Positions 35,501 to 46,392 of a DNA stretch of 64,000 nt are shown one piece after another. Positions within the stretch are counted from its first letter, which is position 1, and each line of letters opens with the position of its first letter. The notes under the pieces are model-generated. The model was not told the origin of the DNA. It was given only the letters and a program-made list of their open reading frames with translations, and ran no database searches. The position numbers and the translations under genes were made by a program. Source of the DNA: Cylicocyclus nassatus (taxonomy: Eukaryota; Nematoda; Chromadorea; Rhabditida; Strongylidae); the NCBI GenBank assembly GCA_958299035.1, contig CATQJL010000001.1, positions 50,470,461 to 50,534,460 on the forward strand, given 5' to 3'.

Positions 35501-35605
35501 TGAAACCGTGCTAGTCTTTAAGAAATAGAAAAGATTACTGAAAATCAGGGGGGAGACCAAAAAAGCTCATTTTCAAAGGTTTTTAGTTTAAAAACTCGAA
35601 AATAA
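32561..35605. other. Long stretch without a supported gene
   Basis: Small frames at 33254-33448 and 34441-34746 lack splice context or domains. Around 34000-34104 an open stretch precedes a GTATAT donor and might be an exon, but nothing pairs with it. The rest is AT-rich. Confidence 0.3.
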
Positions 35606-35831
35606 GCGACTGTTTACGACTATTTGACGACGGATGAAAAGTTGTTGATATGTAAAACTTTGCAACTGTCGGTAATACGACACCTTGGTCTGTGCTCGCG
35701 CATATTACACCTCTCAAACGCTCATTCACATTGCTCCAGCGAAATTTCGTACAATCGGTCCATACAATCTGATAATTCCTGCTTGAGCTATGAGTGTGCG
35801 TCGGGGAATGAGCATGCGTCGTCCACGTACG
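35606..35831 (+). CDS. Candidate exon
   Basis: A frame of ~75 codons, Ser- and His-rich, ends at a perfect donor (TACG before GTGAGTATAC at 35832). No acceptor or domain was recognised. It could be an exon of a gene lying in this AT-rich stretch. Confidence 0.25.
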
Positions 35832-36166
35832 GTGAGTATACTATTTGTGTTTTTGGACTTCTCAAACTCGAAATAGCCAGTAATCTGACTGAGTTTTGCT
35901 TTCTACCGAACGTGATAATGTCAGCCGCGCTTTCATCAATCAGTATTTATCCTGTGTAATCATTCTCAATCAGTCCGCAATCCAGCAGGCGCCATGATTC
36001 TGCCGGTCGAAACTTTTGCAGGATATGAAATCAGACCAAGATCCGTACATCAATTTATCTAAGGGACTTATAATGTTCTGAGTAAGCCGTAGGAAACCAT
36101 ACTGCTACCAAAAGCTCTTACTAATGGTTTCAAAAAATTTGTGGTGCCGACTCGTTCAGGATACTA

Positions 36167-36931
36167 TTAAGTTGTCCCAAAAGTAAACACCTTTTTCAAA
36201 TTAATTTAAGCTGTTTTTATTCTCCTAGTATATTTAGGGTATCATTCGATAGAGCAGATCAAGCTCTACAAAATGACCTCAAAATCCGCCTAAGTCGCCT
36301 TCCATGTAAAGTCTGAAGCCAAAATCGAAAAAAAAATTTTGTCACCTGAAAATTGGGTTTTTGCGAAGAAAAATCCTACGGATCTCCAACGTGGCCATTA
36401 TACAGAAGGCACATAGTAGTACTCAAATATGCTTTTACTGGATTAGTCCAAATATGGCAAACTCCTCCCCAGCCTCTCTCACATATGCCGTTGTATACTG
36501 CAAGCATTACTGAATAAAAAATCAAAATTTCACCCCTGTAGGTGCTCCTATAATCGAGAAATACCAAGTTTCATATAAAAAAATCCGAAAAAAGGGGCAT
36601 TTTGGCATTTTGAGACCACCTTTATTTCTCAATTCTGAGCCGCAAAGAAATCACCAAATACATTTATGGATACTACTATGTGTCTGCTATATAAGGACCA
36701 AGTTGAAAGTCCGTAGGAATTTTCTGGAAGGAGATCCGGTTTTTAGGATAGCTGAAAAATCTTGATTCTGACTCCAAATTTTACCTGAGTTACGAATCAA
36801 GTGAATCTTTGGTAGTCTTTTTGTGGAGCTTGCTCGGTCCTACCGAATGGTACCGGTACTTTAAATCTGTCAAAAAAAGCAAAAACAGCTCAAGTTATTG
36901 GAGAATGGAGTTCACTTTCGAGACAACCTAA
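36167..36931. mobile_element. Mariner-type palindromic non-autonomous element
   Basis: Ends TTAAGTTGTCCCAAAAGT and, inverted, TTAGGTTGTCTCGAAAGT, each flanked by TA (36165-36166 and 36932-36933), as expected for Tc1/mariner insertion. The inside is a diverged inverted repeat as well: CCTACGGATCTCC near 36374 and its partner near 36710, with CACATAGTAGTA near 36410 and its partner near 36670. The 765 bp encode no transposase. It is a foldback MITE that a mariner transposase could mobilise. Confidence 0.7.
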
Positions 36932-36933
36932 TA

Positions 36934-37959
36934 GTTTTTTGAATGATATTGTATTCAGTCAGTATCTAAGAATTTTTCTGTTCAGCTAAGAAACCGCCTA
37001 TAAACTTTTTGAGCTTGATTGAGGTAGGACTGAACATTTTTTTGCTCCTTTTTTGGACACAGCATAAGATATACAAAAAATACAACATCAAATTCATGAT
37101 TATTGTGTTAATTAAGTGTCCGGAAGGATGTGACAATGCTTGGTATCTCAATGACTCACACAAATCCCAGAATACCGCTATGAAAAGCTGACAACATAGA
37201 TTTTACAGCATGTCAAATTAACGATAGCTTGTATCACAGTGAATCACAGTGTGGACATTGCGAGATGATTGGCCGAATGTTTTGAAAGTTTTCCAACAAA
37301 TAATATACAGCTTTTAATCTTGTTAAAGTTTACCGTGGAAATCAAATTTCTACCACAAAAGTTTCTTTTTCTTCAAGTTTCCTTGTAGCTTATTTAAGAC
37401 AATGTTAACATGCTGAAAAATGCTGAATTATTCTCTTAGTAGTAAAGATGTTCTGCTTGCTTGCAAAATTTTTTAACCAAATCCTACACTACGGCACTTG
37501 AGATAGTGAAAAACGTCCAAGCAATACAGATACCATTCGAACAATGTTTTCTTGTAGTTAGGGGAAACCCCGTATCCCTTTTTGTGATCTAAGGCGTTGT
37601 TGACTGGTTCCAAAAAGTTAAGTCACCACTTGCAGCCAGCAAATAACTCTTAACAGCAGCTTTCTCAAGTACAAAAAACTTCTCAACTGCTGTGTGAAGT
37701 GGGCAATTATTCACAATACGCAGTGTGTGGGATGTGGGGATCAATCGGAGCTGGCAGTGCCGATGTTTGAGTTATTCCTTCGACTCGGCTCTGACAGTGG
37801 CGCTGTGCCTCAATCTTTCGAGTGTATCGCTTCATTGCAACGATCAGCGACATCGCCGAACAATCGTTTGAGCCCTCTGCACCTTCTTTCTGCTTAGCAG
37901 CTAGTGTGACCTTCACCTGTACTTATTTGACAACTGATTGAATTATATTCTCTTACCAA
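36934..37959. other. Non-coding stretch
   Basis: Overlapping frames on both strands at 37694-37916 have fairly balanced composition, but neither has splice signals that settle it. Nothing else seen. Confidence 0.3.
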
Positions 37960-38016
37960 ATGTCCGACGACATCGACTATAGAGAACAATCACCTCCAAA
38001 AAATCAAAGACAACAA
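37960..38016 (+). CDS. Possible first exon
   Basis: An ATG at 37960 starts 19 codons of an acidic, Pro/Gln-containing N-terminus and ends at GTGGGTTTTG, which could be a donor. No downstream exon was placed, so this is tentative. Confidence 0.2.
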
Positions 38017-39044
38017 GTGGGTTTTGCTTTCTCTATCCGCGTTACCGCGCTGCTAGTTTTTCTTTACACCGCCTCAAAAGTGCCATAGACATTCTGTCAT
38101 TTTTTTGCGCTTGGTGTCACCTCCGTCGCCTCCTTTGCTCACACATCAGCGATTATAACTCACGTCAACTTGGCAAACATTTTGCATTTTTAACTTAGGG
38201 AGACGAAAATAAGTCGTTTGACTGATTTTTAAGTTCTGTCGAAGTAGTTCAAGCTGGAGAACTTTGATGGGTGTTGACAGCTAGTGCTATTTACATAGCT
38301 TTGTTCCGATAATCGATGCGAAGCATGGATGTTGAAGCAACAGCCGTCGGGGATCAGCAGTGTGATACACTTTGTAAAAGCTGAAAGCGGATACCGCGGT
38401 AAACATAAGTACGAGAAGTAAGAATAGCTCTCCAAGCAAGAGTTTTTCGGAACTTCAAGTTTTGAATAGCTACTGATGCATACAACTTGTAAAAAGGATA
38501 TATAAGTTCATCGGTAATGTAAAAGGAGCGTATACATACATCTCCTTCATAACGATTGTAGGAATGTTCTCTGACAATTTTTGAACTTTCCTCTTTTGGC
38601 TCATTTTTAATAACTCAAAAATTATTGTAAACGAAATTTATAGAACTCCCTCCTGATCAACGACAAATTCTATTTGTTTAGAATAACTTAGGTTTTTGAG
38701 GCCACCTTTGATGCTTACCGATGTCAAATCCCGTTTCAGTACATAGCGACAAATGATCTCTTTCCATCAAAAAATTTTACAGTTGTTTTCCTGCTGCCGT
38801 ATCCCATTTTACTGAACAGGGGAAAGTCATCTAGATCTCAAATCTAAATGAAGAACCAGTCGAACTTTGACGGACACCAGCACTCAAATTTTGAGGTGTA
38901 CGCGCAAGATTTATAAGCTAATAGGGTTCTACCAGATCGTGACACCTCATGAGGTTATGGCCATTGCTCGCACAATGCCAACACAGTTTTATTGTGCTCC
39001 CTTATTCTCTTAACTTTTCATTACATTTTTATCCATATTTGGAT
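38017..39044. other. Non-coding stretch
   Basis: No exon or repeat that I can support. Confidence 0.3.
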
Positions 39045-39218
39045 TCAGTTCTGATAAAATGGTGATTTCATTTGTCCAAGCAATTCAAAGGTGGGTGCCT
39101 TTTGAGTTTGCGTCTTCGCCACAGCAGGCACGACTGTCACGATCTGGCAGAACCCTATATCAAACATGTTCCCAAGCTTAAGGTTTTTCACAGCAAGAGT
39201 CACTTTTATGACTCTCGA
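39045..39218 (-). CDS. Candidate last exon of an unknown gene
   Basis: A TTTTGGACCTTTTCAG acceptor on the minus strand opens 57 codons that end in TGA at 39045. The translation alternates hydrophobic and polar residues (RVIKVTLAVKN, CQIVTVVPAVA), suggesting beta strands. No family recognised and no upstream exon placed. Confidence 0.35.
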   Translation of the reverse strand, partial: SRVIKVTLAVKNLKLGNMFDIGFCQIVTVVPAVAKTQTQKAPTFELLGQMKSPFYQN

Positions 39219-40464
39219 CTGAAAAGGTCCAAAAGTGTGCAACTCATTGCCCAAATAATTGTATTGATCAAAGGTTGGTTCACTCCGTGCAGAAAGAAAA
39301 GGTTTCAGAACTTCCTAAGAAAGTTCTGAAACTTTTCCTTTTTGCACGTTCTAAAGATGAAAACGTTATTTTTCGAACTCACTACTTTGAAATATTGCAA
39401 GTGGCAATCTAAAACCATGACCTGCTTTCATTACAACATCTCCTACGACTAAAACATATGAGCTATTTAGTATATGTATTGCTTTCCAACAACTATGATG
39501 TGGATAATCTACAACGCGGTATCACCAGTTGTAAGCATTATCAGTTCACCACATGAGTTCTAAATTCTAATAAACAAAAGTGAATAGTGGCGATTAGCCC
39601 ATTCAAGACATCATCTTAACAAGTGGTCGAAAATTTTCTTCTTTCATTTGCGGCTATGGTGAACGTTTCCCTCACATCACCTAGGTTCTCAAACCAGCTA
39701 TCCGTAAATATTTTATCGTATTTTTTCGATGGATAATTTACATTCTCACAGACCGCTTTCTATTCGAAATGCCCGCATAATGGCCAAAAACTTCTCAGCC
39801 ATGACAGTTCAGATCGAATTTCAAAAAATCTTGGATGCTTCAGATGTAAACAATTTTACATTTATTTGGCAGGAACTCGAAGTGATTTTGGTGAAGCACG
39901 AAAGGCCGATCTGATATGTAGAGAAGATATTTGAAATTGAAGTAATAACATTGAGAACAGGTTTTCTTATAGAAATGCTTTGATGCTGCATGGAATTTTA
40001 AGTAGTTTCTTTCATAAGCCTCAGAAAATTCTTCAAAAATGCACAATTTTTTTCACATTCATTGAATTTGCTTCTTTCAAGAGATTTGCAAAAGAGAGAA
40101 TTAGTTGCTTAGAGGTGCGCAATACAAAACGATTGCTGGCAGATTATTGCGGTCATGTAAACTGATCAAGGGAAGCACACGAATTCTGTCTCCTTTAGCG
40201 ATCCTCAAAAAGCCGGAAGGTCTAAAATTATATGACTTTTGTATTTGACTCGGGTTTGTGATTCCTTTCTCTATTGAGAATCTGCTGATTAGACGACGTA
40301 TCTGTCAGAACTCACAATTATGGAAACTGTCCATTAGGCTTTTGTCGTTATATGATAAAACTTCTTGTAAGCTCAAGAAAGTTCTACCTATGCTATACAT
40401 AGGTATATCGTATAAATCATGCCTTTCTTAAACATTTTTTTTTTGATTTTTGCTGCAACATTCA
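39219..40464. other. Non-coding stretch with a small hairpin
   Basis: A near-perfect hairpin (AAAGGTTTCAGAACTT and its complement) lies at 39298-39339. Small frames in the stretch are not supported. Confidence 0.3.
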
Positions 40465-40677
40465 CTACTCATTGGGAAACTTAATATAGATTTGTTCCGA
40501 GAGTTTTGGTTTTTTTTTGAACAAGCGCCACATTCCGCGGAACAAAGATTCATGAAAGATGTTGTCATCAGCATCCCATGCAGTTTTATGCCCTCTCAAA
40601 AAATTTTGTATTCGTTGCAATTCAACAAACCTACACTCAGAACATTGCCAAAATCTACTACTCATGTTTTTCGTCAT
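40465..40677 (-). CDS. Small hypothetical protein with a CxxC pair
   Basis: From ATG at 40677, 70 codons with balanced composition: a CSEC pair near residues 12-15, then an aromatic/charged segment (HKTAWDADDNIFHE) and a lysine run. It lies 200 bp downstream of another small minus-strand frame that also has CxxC pairs, so the two may be related small genes or parts of one gene. No known domain. Confidence 0.35.
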   Translation of the reverse strand: MTKNMSSRFWQCSECRFVELQRIQNFLRGHKTAWDADDNIFHESLFRGMWRLFKKKPKLSEQIYIKFPNE

Positions 40678-40879
40678 GGTCAATTTTCACAATTTTCTAT
40701 CGACTTTCCGAAGAAGTTCAAGTAATACGTGAATGGAGCAGGTCCTGCAGAATACGGAACAATCCTTTTCTTTTTATAGCTTCTTTTTTCAAAATCACTG
40801 AAATTTCTTTGACGCTATCAATTTGCCTGGTCAATTCAGACATCTTAGAACATCAACGACAATTCGGGTGTCATACTAA

Positions 40880-41149
40880 TTAACGTTTCTTCCTCTTTCT
40901 GAAAAGTGTTTTTCGTTTCTGACGTGAAGTTTTCGGGGATAAACTCAACTTAATGTTTTCGACCATGTCCCAGGCCGTAGAAAACCCACAAGGGAAGTCA
41001 GATAACTTAGATTCGCAATCTGAACACATATATTTGGGATCAGCTTCAGGGCTGATTCGTATGCTGTTCATAGCTGCGGCACATCGTTCTGAAGCGGGTT
41101 GTCGTCTTTTTTCCGTGCAAAATATGCATAATCTTTGACCTACTGGCAT
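40880..41149 (-). CDS. Small hypothetical zinc-binding-like protein
   Basis: From ATG at 41149, 89 codons. CIFC at residues 8-11 and CSDC at about 42-45 are ~30 residues apart and flank a helix-like stretch; a further Cys follows at PCGF, and the C-terminus is a basic tail (RQKRKTLFRKRKKR). The layout suggests a compact zinc-binding module with a nuclear-type basic tail. Family not recognised. Single exon as read. Confidence 0.45.
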   Translation of the reverse strand: MPVGQRLCIFCTEKRRQPASERCAAAMNSIRISPEADPKYMCSDCESKLSDFPCGFSTAWDMVENIKLSLSPKTSRQKRKTLFRKRKKR

Positions 41150-42239
41150 TACGGTGTCATCATCTCATCTAAATGCTAATTTACTGCGTTAAGTTTTTTG
41201 TCAATGACAAAGGACTCAATTTGATCTTATTTTAGTATCCCAGCACCTTTTAAGGAAGATTTTCATTCACAGGCACCTTTCCCATGTTAAACAGTGCGCC
41301 ATTTCGTGCAGAAAAAGCTCATAACTCGCTTCAGAATAATACGCAGCAGCTAAGGACAGCATATTTTTGGAGCGTTCGAAGCTGATTCTAAATATATGTG
41401 TCTCATCTCAAAACGCGATTTTAAGGTTACCTGAGTTCCCTTGTCAGAGTTGATAACGCTCATTTCCTTCGTAAAATCAGTGGCGCATTATAATCACTTT
41501 TGGAATGTTTGAGATATAAAGATTCACTAGTGTTTAACGCATCTGTGGATTATATAGGCCTGCTAAAACTCAAAAGTTTGATAGAAACACCATACCAAAT
41601 CATGCTGAGTTATGGGAAGAAGGAAAAATATCTTACGCTCTATCCATGCGCTTAGACTTCCTTGGAGGGAGGGGGTCGGTATAAAAACCTAGAACAATAG
41701 CGAAGACTGACCATGAAAACCATGGATCGCAGTTTTTTTCGTTCTGAGGACTAAGCTGCAATAGCAACGTAACCATCTGAAAGAGTCAAAGTCATGGATT
41801 TTTCTCAAATTTGGGTCGTGGGGATTATGCGAAATGTTGGTTACCATATCACATTTTCTTCGCGCATAAACGCCTTTCTATAGTCCAAGGTGGGTGTTTA
41901 GTGAATCAAATTTCACGTTTGCTCAAAATTTTACGAAGGAGTCTCCTTAGTACATCACATTATGGTCTTGATTGTGCCTGAAAAAGTCTCTTTGTGCACT
42001 CTAAGTGGGGAGTGTACTACAGCTTTGACTAGGTTTACGATTGAGATCCGATTTGGTAGACCGTATACATTGTAACATCATAAAATTGCCCTACATTGCC
42101 AAACTACACTTGTAGTCAGCGTGCTGGAACTCGTACGAACCAAAAATAGCCAAATCTGTGATTTTGACGCTGGTATGGCATACCTTCCCACTAAAACCAC
42201 ACAGAGCAAGTTTTTCTTTCTTAGTCAGTTCTTGAATTC
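41150..42239. other. Non-coding stretch
   Basis: AT-rich, with no supported exon or repeat. Confidence 0.3.
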
Positions 42240-42479
42240 CTATGCTTTGCAACAAGCGAAATTTTCTTGAAAACGCGATTTAGCCAACTCAAATACCTTG
42301 GAAGATTTTGTTGCGCGAGTTCGCAGTGCCGCGCCGATTTGCAGTGGTTTACCGTTTTTCATTCTTTGGTCCGAGCAATATAAGATAGCGCAAGTAAGCG
42401 GGACAGTACACTTGTGCCCAAGCGATGGCATTCTTATAACGGAAGGAGACCGAATGTAGGGAGCAGGAGACAGTTGCAA
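42240..42479 (-). CDS. Candidate 3' exon, unknown product
   Basis: A minus-strand frame of ~79 codons with coding-like codon use ends in TAG at 42240. The tail is basic (GAALRTRATKSSK, ELAKSRFQENF). The frame enters without an ATG, so an upstream exon is expected. No domain recognised. Confidence 0.3.
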   Translation of the reverse strand: MQLSPAPYIRSPSVIRMPSLGHKCTVPLTCAILYCSDQRMKNGKPLQIGAALRTRATKSSKVFELAKSRFQENFACCKA

Positions 42480-42884
42480 ACTCAGTGATGCACCATGTGC
42501 AGCATCGGTTCGAGACGTGATGATGCGAGCTACGTTTTGTCGTGATCGGTATCAATATATCAGTTTTTCGCACACAGAAAAAGCAGAGATGCAGTGGAAA
42601 AATATGCCGCCTAGAGACACATCTCCCATCCGACTATTGCCATTACTGATTTATTAGTAAACATATAATGAAGCTTTTCCATTATAATATCAACAGAAGA
42701 GATACGATTAATCTAGAAATAAAACTTGCTCATTGCAACATTTTAGATATGCGGGATATGAACACTTTTTCTGTTCAAAAAAATAGATTTTGGAAAGAAT
42801 TCATCAGACTTTCAGTGTCAGTGCCATTATTATGCAAGATTAAGTAAGGCATTTAGATAGTAGAACCAGTGCGAGCCCTTGCGA

Positions 42885-43130
42885 AGTAGAGGTGGCGCAA
42901 CGGCTACAGGGGTTTTCAATCTGAGTGTCACGGTCGACGTGGTTCACTTTCTCGACAGCCGCGTCGCTTGGGTCTCTCGCGTGGTACACTACCGCACCCG
43001 ATAACGCGAAGGCCTCAGCAGATGCGGCATTGCCCCACGTGAGAGACCCATGCGAGGCGGTCTGCAAGGACCTGAGCCACGTCGACCGTGACACTCAGAC
43101 TGAAAGCCCCTTTACCTATATTCACGCAAC
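42885..43130. mobile_element. GC-rich hairpin element
   Basis: Inverted repeats at 42909-42942 and 43077-43110 share CTGAGTGTCACGGTCGACGT. Inside, a second, weaker inverted pair (GGGTCTCTCGCGTGG near 42971 and its partner near 43035-43050) continues the palindrome. No coding capacity; resembles a MITE. Confidence 0.6.
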
Positions 43131-44668
43131 CAAATTCAATTAGGAAAGAATCCAAATGATAACGTAAGGAATCTCGCTGCCGCCTGCTACGCTGCTCGCA
43201 ATCAGATGGAAAGCATACATAGTGCTTCGAATACGTTCTTCAAAAACAGCAGGCAATATCATATGTCAATGTTCATTTAAGCTTGTTGAATCAGATTGTG
43301 GATGGATATTGATCAAAGAATGAACTTACTTGGTTAATAAATGAAACAGAACTCTTACAAATAGTAAAACCTGTTAAACTTGTAGATAGCCTGTCAATTT
43401 TTTGACACGTGGTAGGAGGTTAACACTTGTTTCTGTGAAGTTGGGAGTGAATATGCAAAAAAAAGAAGCAACATCCTTTCCTAAAGAAATGAGTACCTTT
43501 GACTCTTAGTGACACGATACTAGCTGTCTTTTGGCTGTTCTGTCCCCTTAATGTAGGCTGTCCTTACACTTTAGTCGTTTGCTTGAATTATTACCTTTGC
43601 GAGAATACGAGATCTAGAGTTTATGCATGATCTGCGGTCAATCTATAAAATATTGGGGTAACATGGTTTTTTTGCGGAGTTTGCATATCATATTTTGAAA
43701 GACAATTTCAGAAGGAAAGACTGCTCTAATCCTTTAAATCGTCGCAAATTATAGTATTCACAGTAATTTTTCCGCAATGTGCTAGATTACGGTGAGAGGC
43801 AGACCAAATCTCCACCTACAGATAAATAGAAGACAGAAAGAAGTACAGCTCTACGGACGATAAGCTATACAACTCTCGAAGATTGTAGATCGTGGACAAG
43901 CGTAATGGGCTATAACTTAATATGAAGTAAGAAAGTCGAGGAAGTTCAAAAGCAATCATTTCGTCGAGACGTTCCTCACGTCTACGCGGAAACCTTGAGA
44001 ATGGAAGTTGACAACACCATCCCATTTTGTGTGACAATTTACAGGGATGGTGTAACAATTTATTGAGGTTTCTTTCTGTCTTTCTGTCTTTCTTTCTGTT
44101 CTGACCGATGGGGAATGCGGTCTCACGAACGTCACTCAGTTTATTTAGTTGGGGAAAAATATCTTTCTGACGTTATTATTCGCGGTTTTGAATACATCTT
44201 TTGTAGTTTTGTTGCTAAATCAAGGAACTTAAGAACCGCACTTGCAACTAATTCGTGTGAACGTCGATGGCACTAGTATCATCTTGATCCTCACTTCCTA
44301 CAGATACATTTAAGAGAATACATCTACGACTCTTCAAAATACATGCGATCACGGTTGAGCATATCAACCTGCATGTCTCAATAATACTGAGCATCTCCTA
44401 GTCTTCTCGAAAATCGAGAAATATGCAAATACCATTGAAAGGAAAGAACTTTTTGTAAAGGTTTTATCGTAACAACAACACTTTTTACGTAAACATCCAG
44501 TAATTTTATTGACTTACAACTCCCATAACATACAGGGCGTCCCAAAAAACTGCCCGACTGTGTTTGCAAAGCAGTTTAGGTGAGGTTCAGATTCTTAAAT
44601 TTCTAAATGCCTGTTTCTGGGGTTCTTGGTGACTTTCCAACTAAGCAATGTGCAATGCTTATATTTAT
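43131..44668. other. Non-coding stretch
   Basis: No supported gene. A TACAGGGCGTCCCAAAAA string at 44532 resembles a single mariner-type element end, without a partner. Confidence 0.3.
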
Positions 44669-44670
44669 TA

Positions 44671-45165
44671 GGTTGTAACATAAGTTTTGAGACACTTCTT
44701 TCATTTTCTTGTGAAAAACTCTAGAAGCCTTGACAAAGTCTAATATTTGGCACATATGAGCAGCGGACAAAGGAGTATCTCTTGGCATTATTTCTAACTT
44801 TACAGGTATAGGTTACAGTAAATATAAAGGCGATTTTGTGACGGCATTCAATCTCCAATTTCTTCTTTTGCCTTCAAAAATTCTCCCAATCTTATTTTTT
44901 TATGCTCTCAGGTCTTTATTGGATTTCTAGGGATATTAGTAACAATATGAGAAAAGTTTGGAAGTCTAGGCTGTTCAATAACGGAAGTTGGAAATTTGCC
45001 AAAAGAATTCAGTAATTTTAAAGCATTCGAAAATTGGATATTCCACGTGTGGTATGTACATATTGAAAGTTACAACCCTCCACTCAATCTGGAGATGAGA
45101 AATTTTTTTTGGAGAAAGTTATGAAGGTTTTTCCCTTCAAGTGTCACAAGACTTATGTTACAACC
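44671..45165. mobile_element. Mariner-type non-autonomous element
   Basis: Ends GGTTGTAACATAAGTTTTG and, inverted, GGTTGTAACATAAGTCTTG, each flanked by TA (44669-44670 and 45166-45167). The 495 bp encode no transposase. Its ends differ from those of the element at 36167, so the two are separate subfamilies. Confidence 0.7.
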
Positions 45166-46392
45166 TAATTAATAGAATGAGCTACCTCATTTTACTTCAT
45201 TACCTTTCTAGATGTGAGTCTCCAAAAAAATACTATTTTCAATGGCAAAATCCTTCCAAAATTCCTACTTTTAGCAGTGAAAACATTGGAGAAGCCTTTC
45301 ATAAATGCTTAAGGTAAAGCTGGCTCTACGAAATATCACCCAAACATTGGCAAACGCAATATAGACGCGAGAGTTATCAGTAGGGGCATTTTTTGCTACA
45401 CCCTATATCATCGTAACTTTCTCCAACGCTTTCCACATGGCGAATAAAAAGCTACTTTAGTTTATCTTACCAGAGATAAAAAATATTATCATAGATTATG
45501 AACCATTACCAAGAACCTATATTACTGAGGGTTTCATAATCTGTCAGAGCAATAGATTTGCCCGCAAGACATATATGACCAGACGACTTGACTAACTTCT
45601 GTGAACAAGTTCAAAGAGGAAACAAGTTATGTTCACTACAATAAAAACAAGCTATTCTGAATTTTTTGGATTGGAAGAAGCAACGCAAGGTTTGTTTTTC
45701 GTTTGATAAACATTACAAAAGATGCAGAAAACTTTGTGACTTGAACTCTCAACAACTCTTGACCCAGATATCGTTGACTTTGGTCCAACGATATAATTCC
45801 TGATTTTTTCGCCGTAGAGAGAAGTTTGAGAAATAGCCATAATTCGAATTTCCACTTCAAGGAAAGCATTTCACACTGCAGCCTCTGCTTCAGTTCTTGT
45901 GATAGTGGACTGACAACCATATGACAATGGCCATTTGTTATAGTTGTAATACCTAGTTGACGAGCGGCCGTTATATATCACTGTTTACACAGCTGATGGA
46001 GAAGTGATCAAGCTGCTTTCATTACGAACAAATGTCTCAATATACCTGCCCAGGGATTGCCGATGCATTCTTGATCAAGAATTATGGATCATAACCTGAG
46101 GAAGATTTCGAGTTGCTCTCTCGACGAATTTTTCGACAACTTTCCGGCATAAAAAATGAACTCTCAAGTAAGAGGCCCGTCATCGAAGGCAGCTGAGCGT
46201 TTAGTGTAACACAACACGATAGAACTCAAAGCCTGCATGCATCGATCCTCGCAAATTTCTCTCCTAATCGTCACCATACGCTCCAGCAACTGATTCCACT
46301 ACTTCTAATTTTCTTCCTCAATAAAATTCTGAAAATTCTGTCCCCCGCGTGCTGAGGAGTTTTATTCTGTACACTGCGACAAGTGAGCAAAA
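45166..46392. other. Intergenic stretch upstream of the F-box gene
   Basis: Two overlapping minus-strand frames at 45636-45920 (one starting ATG at 45920) could be fragments of a gene, but no splice model holds. The final ~100 bp before 46393 should contain the F-box gene's promoter or trans-splice site; nothing specific is visible. Confidence 0.3.
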
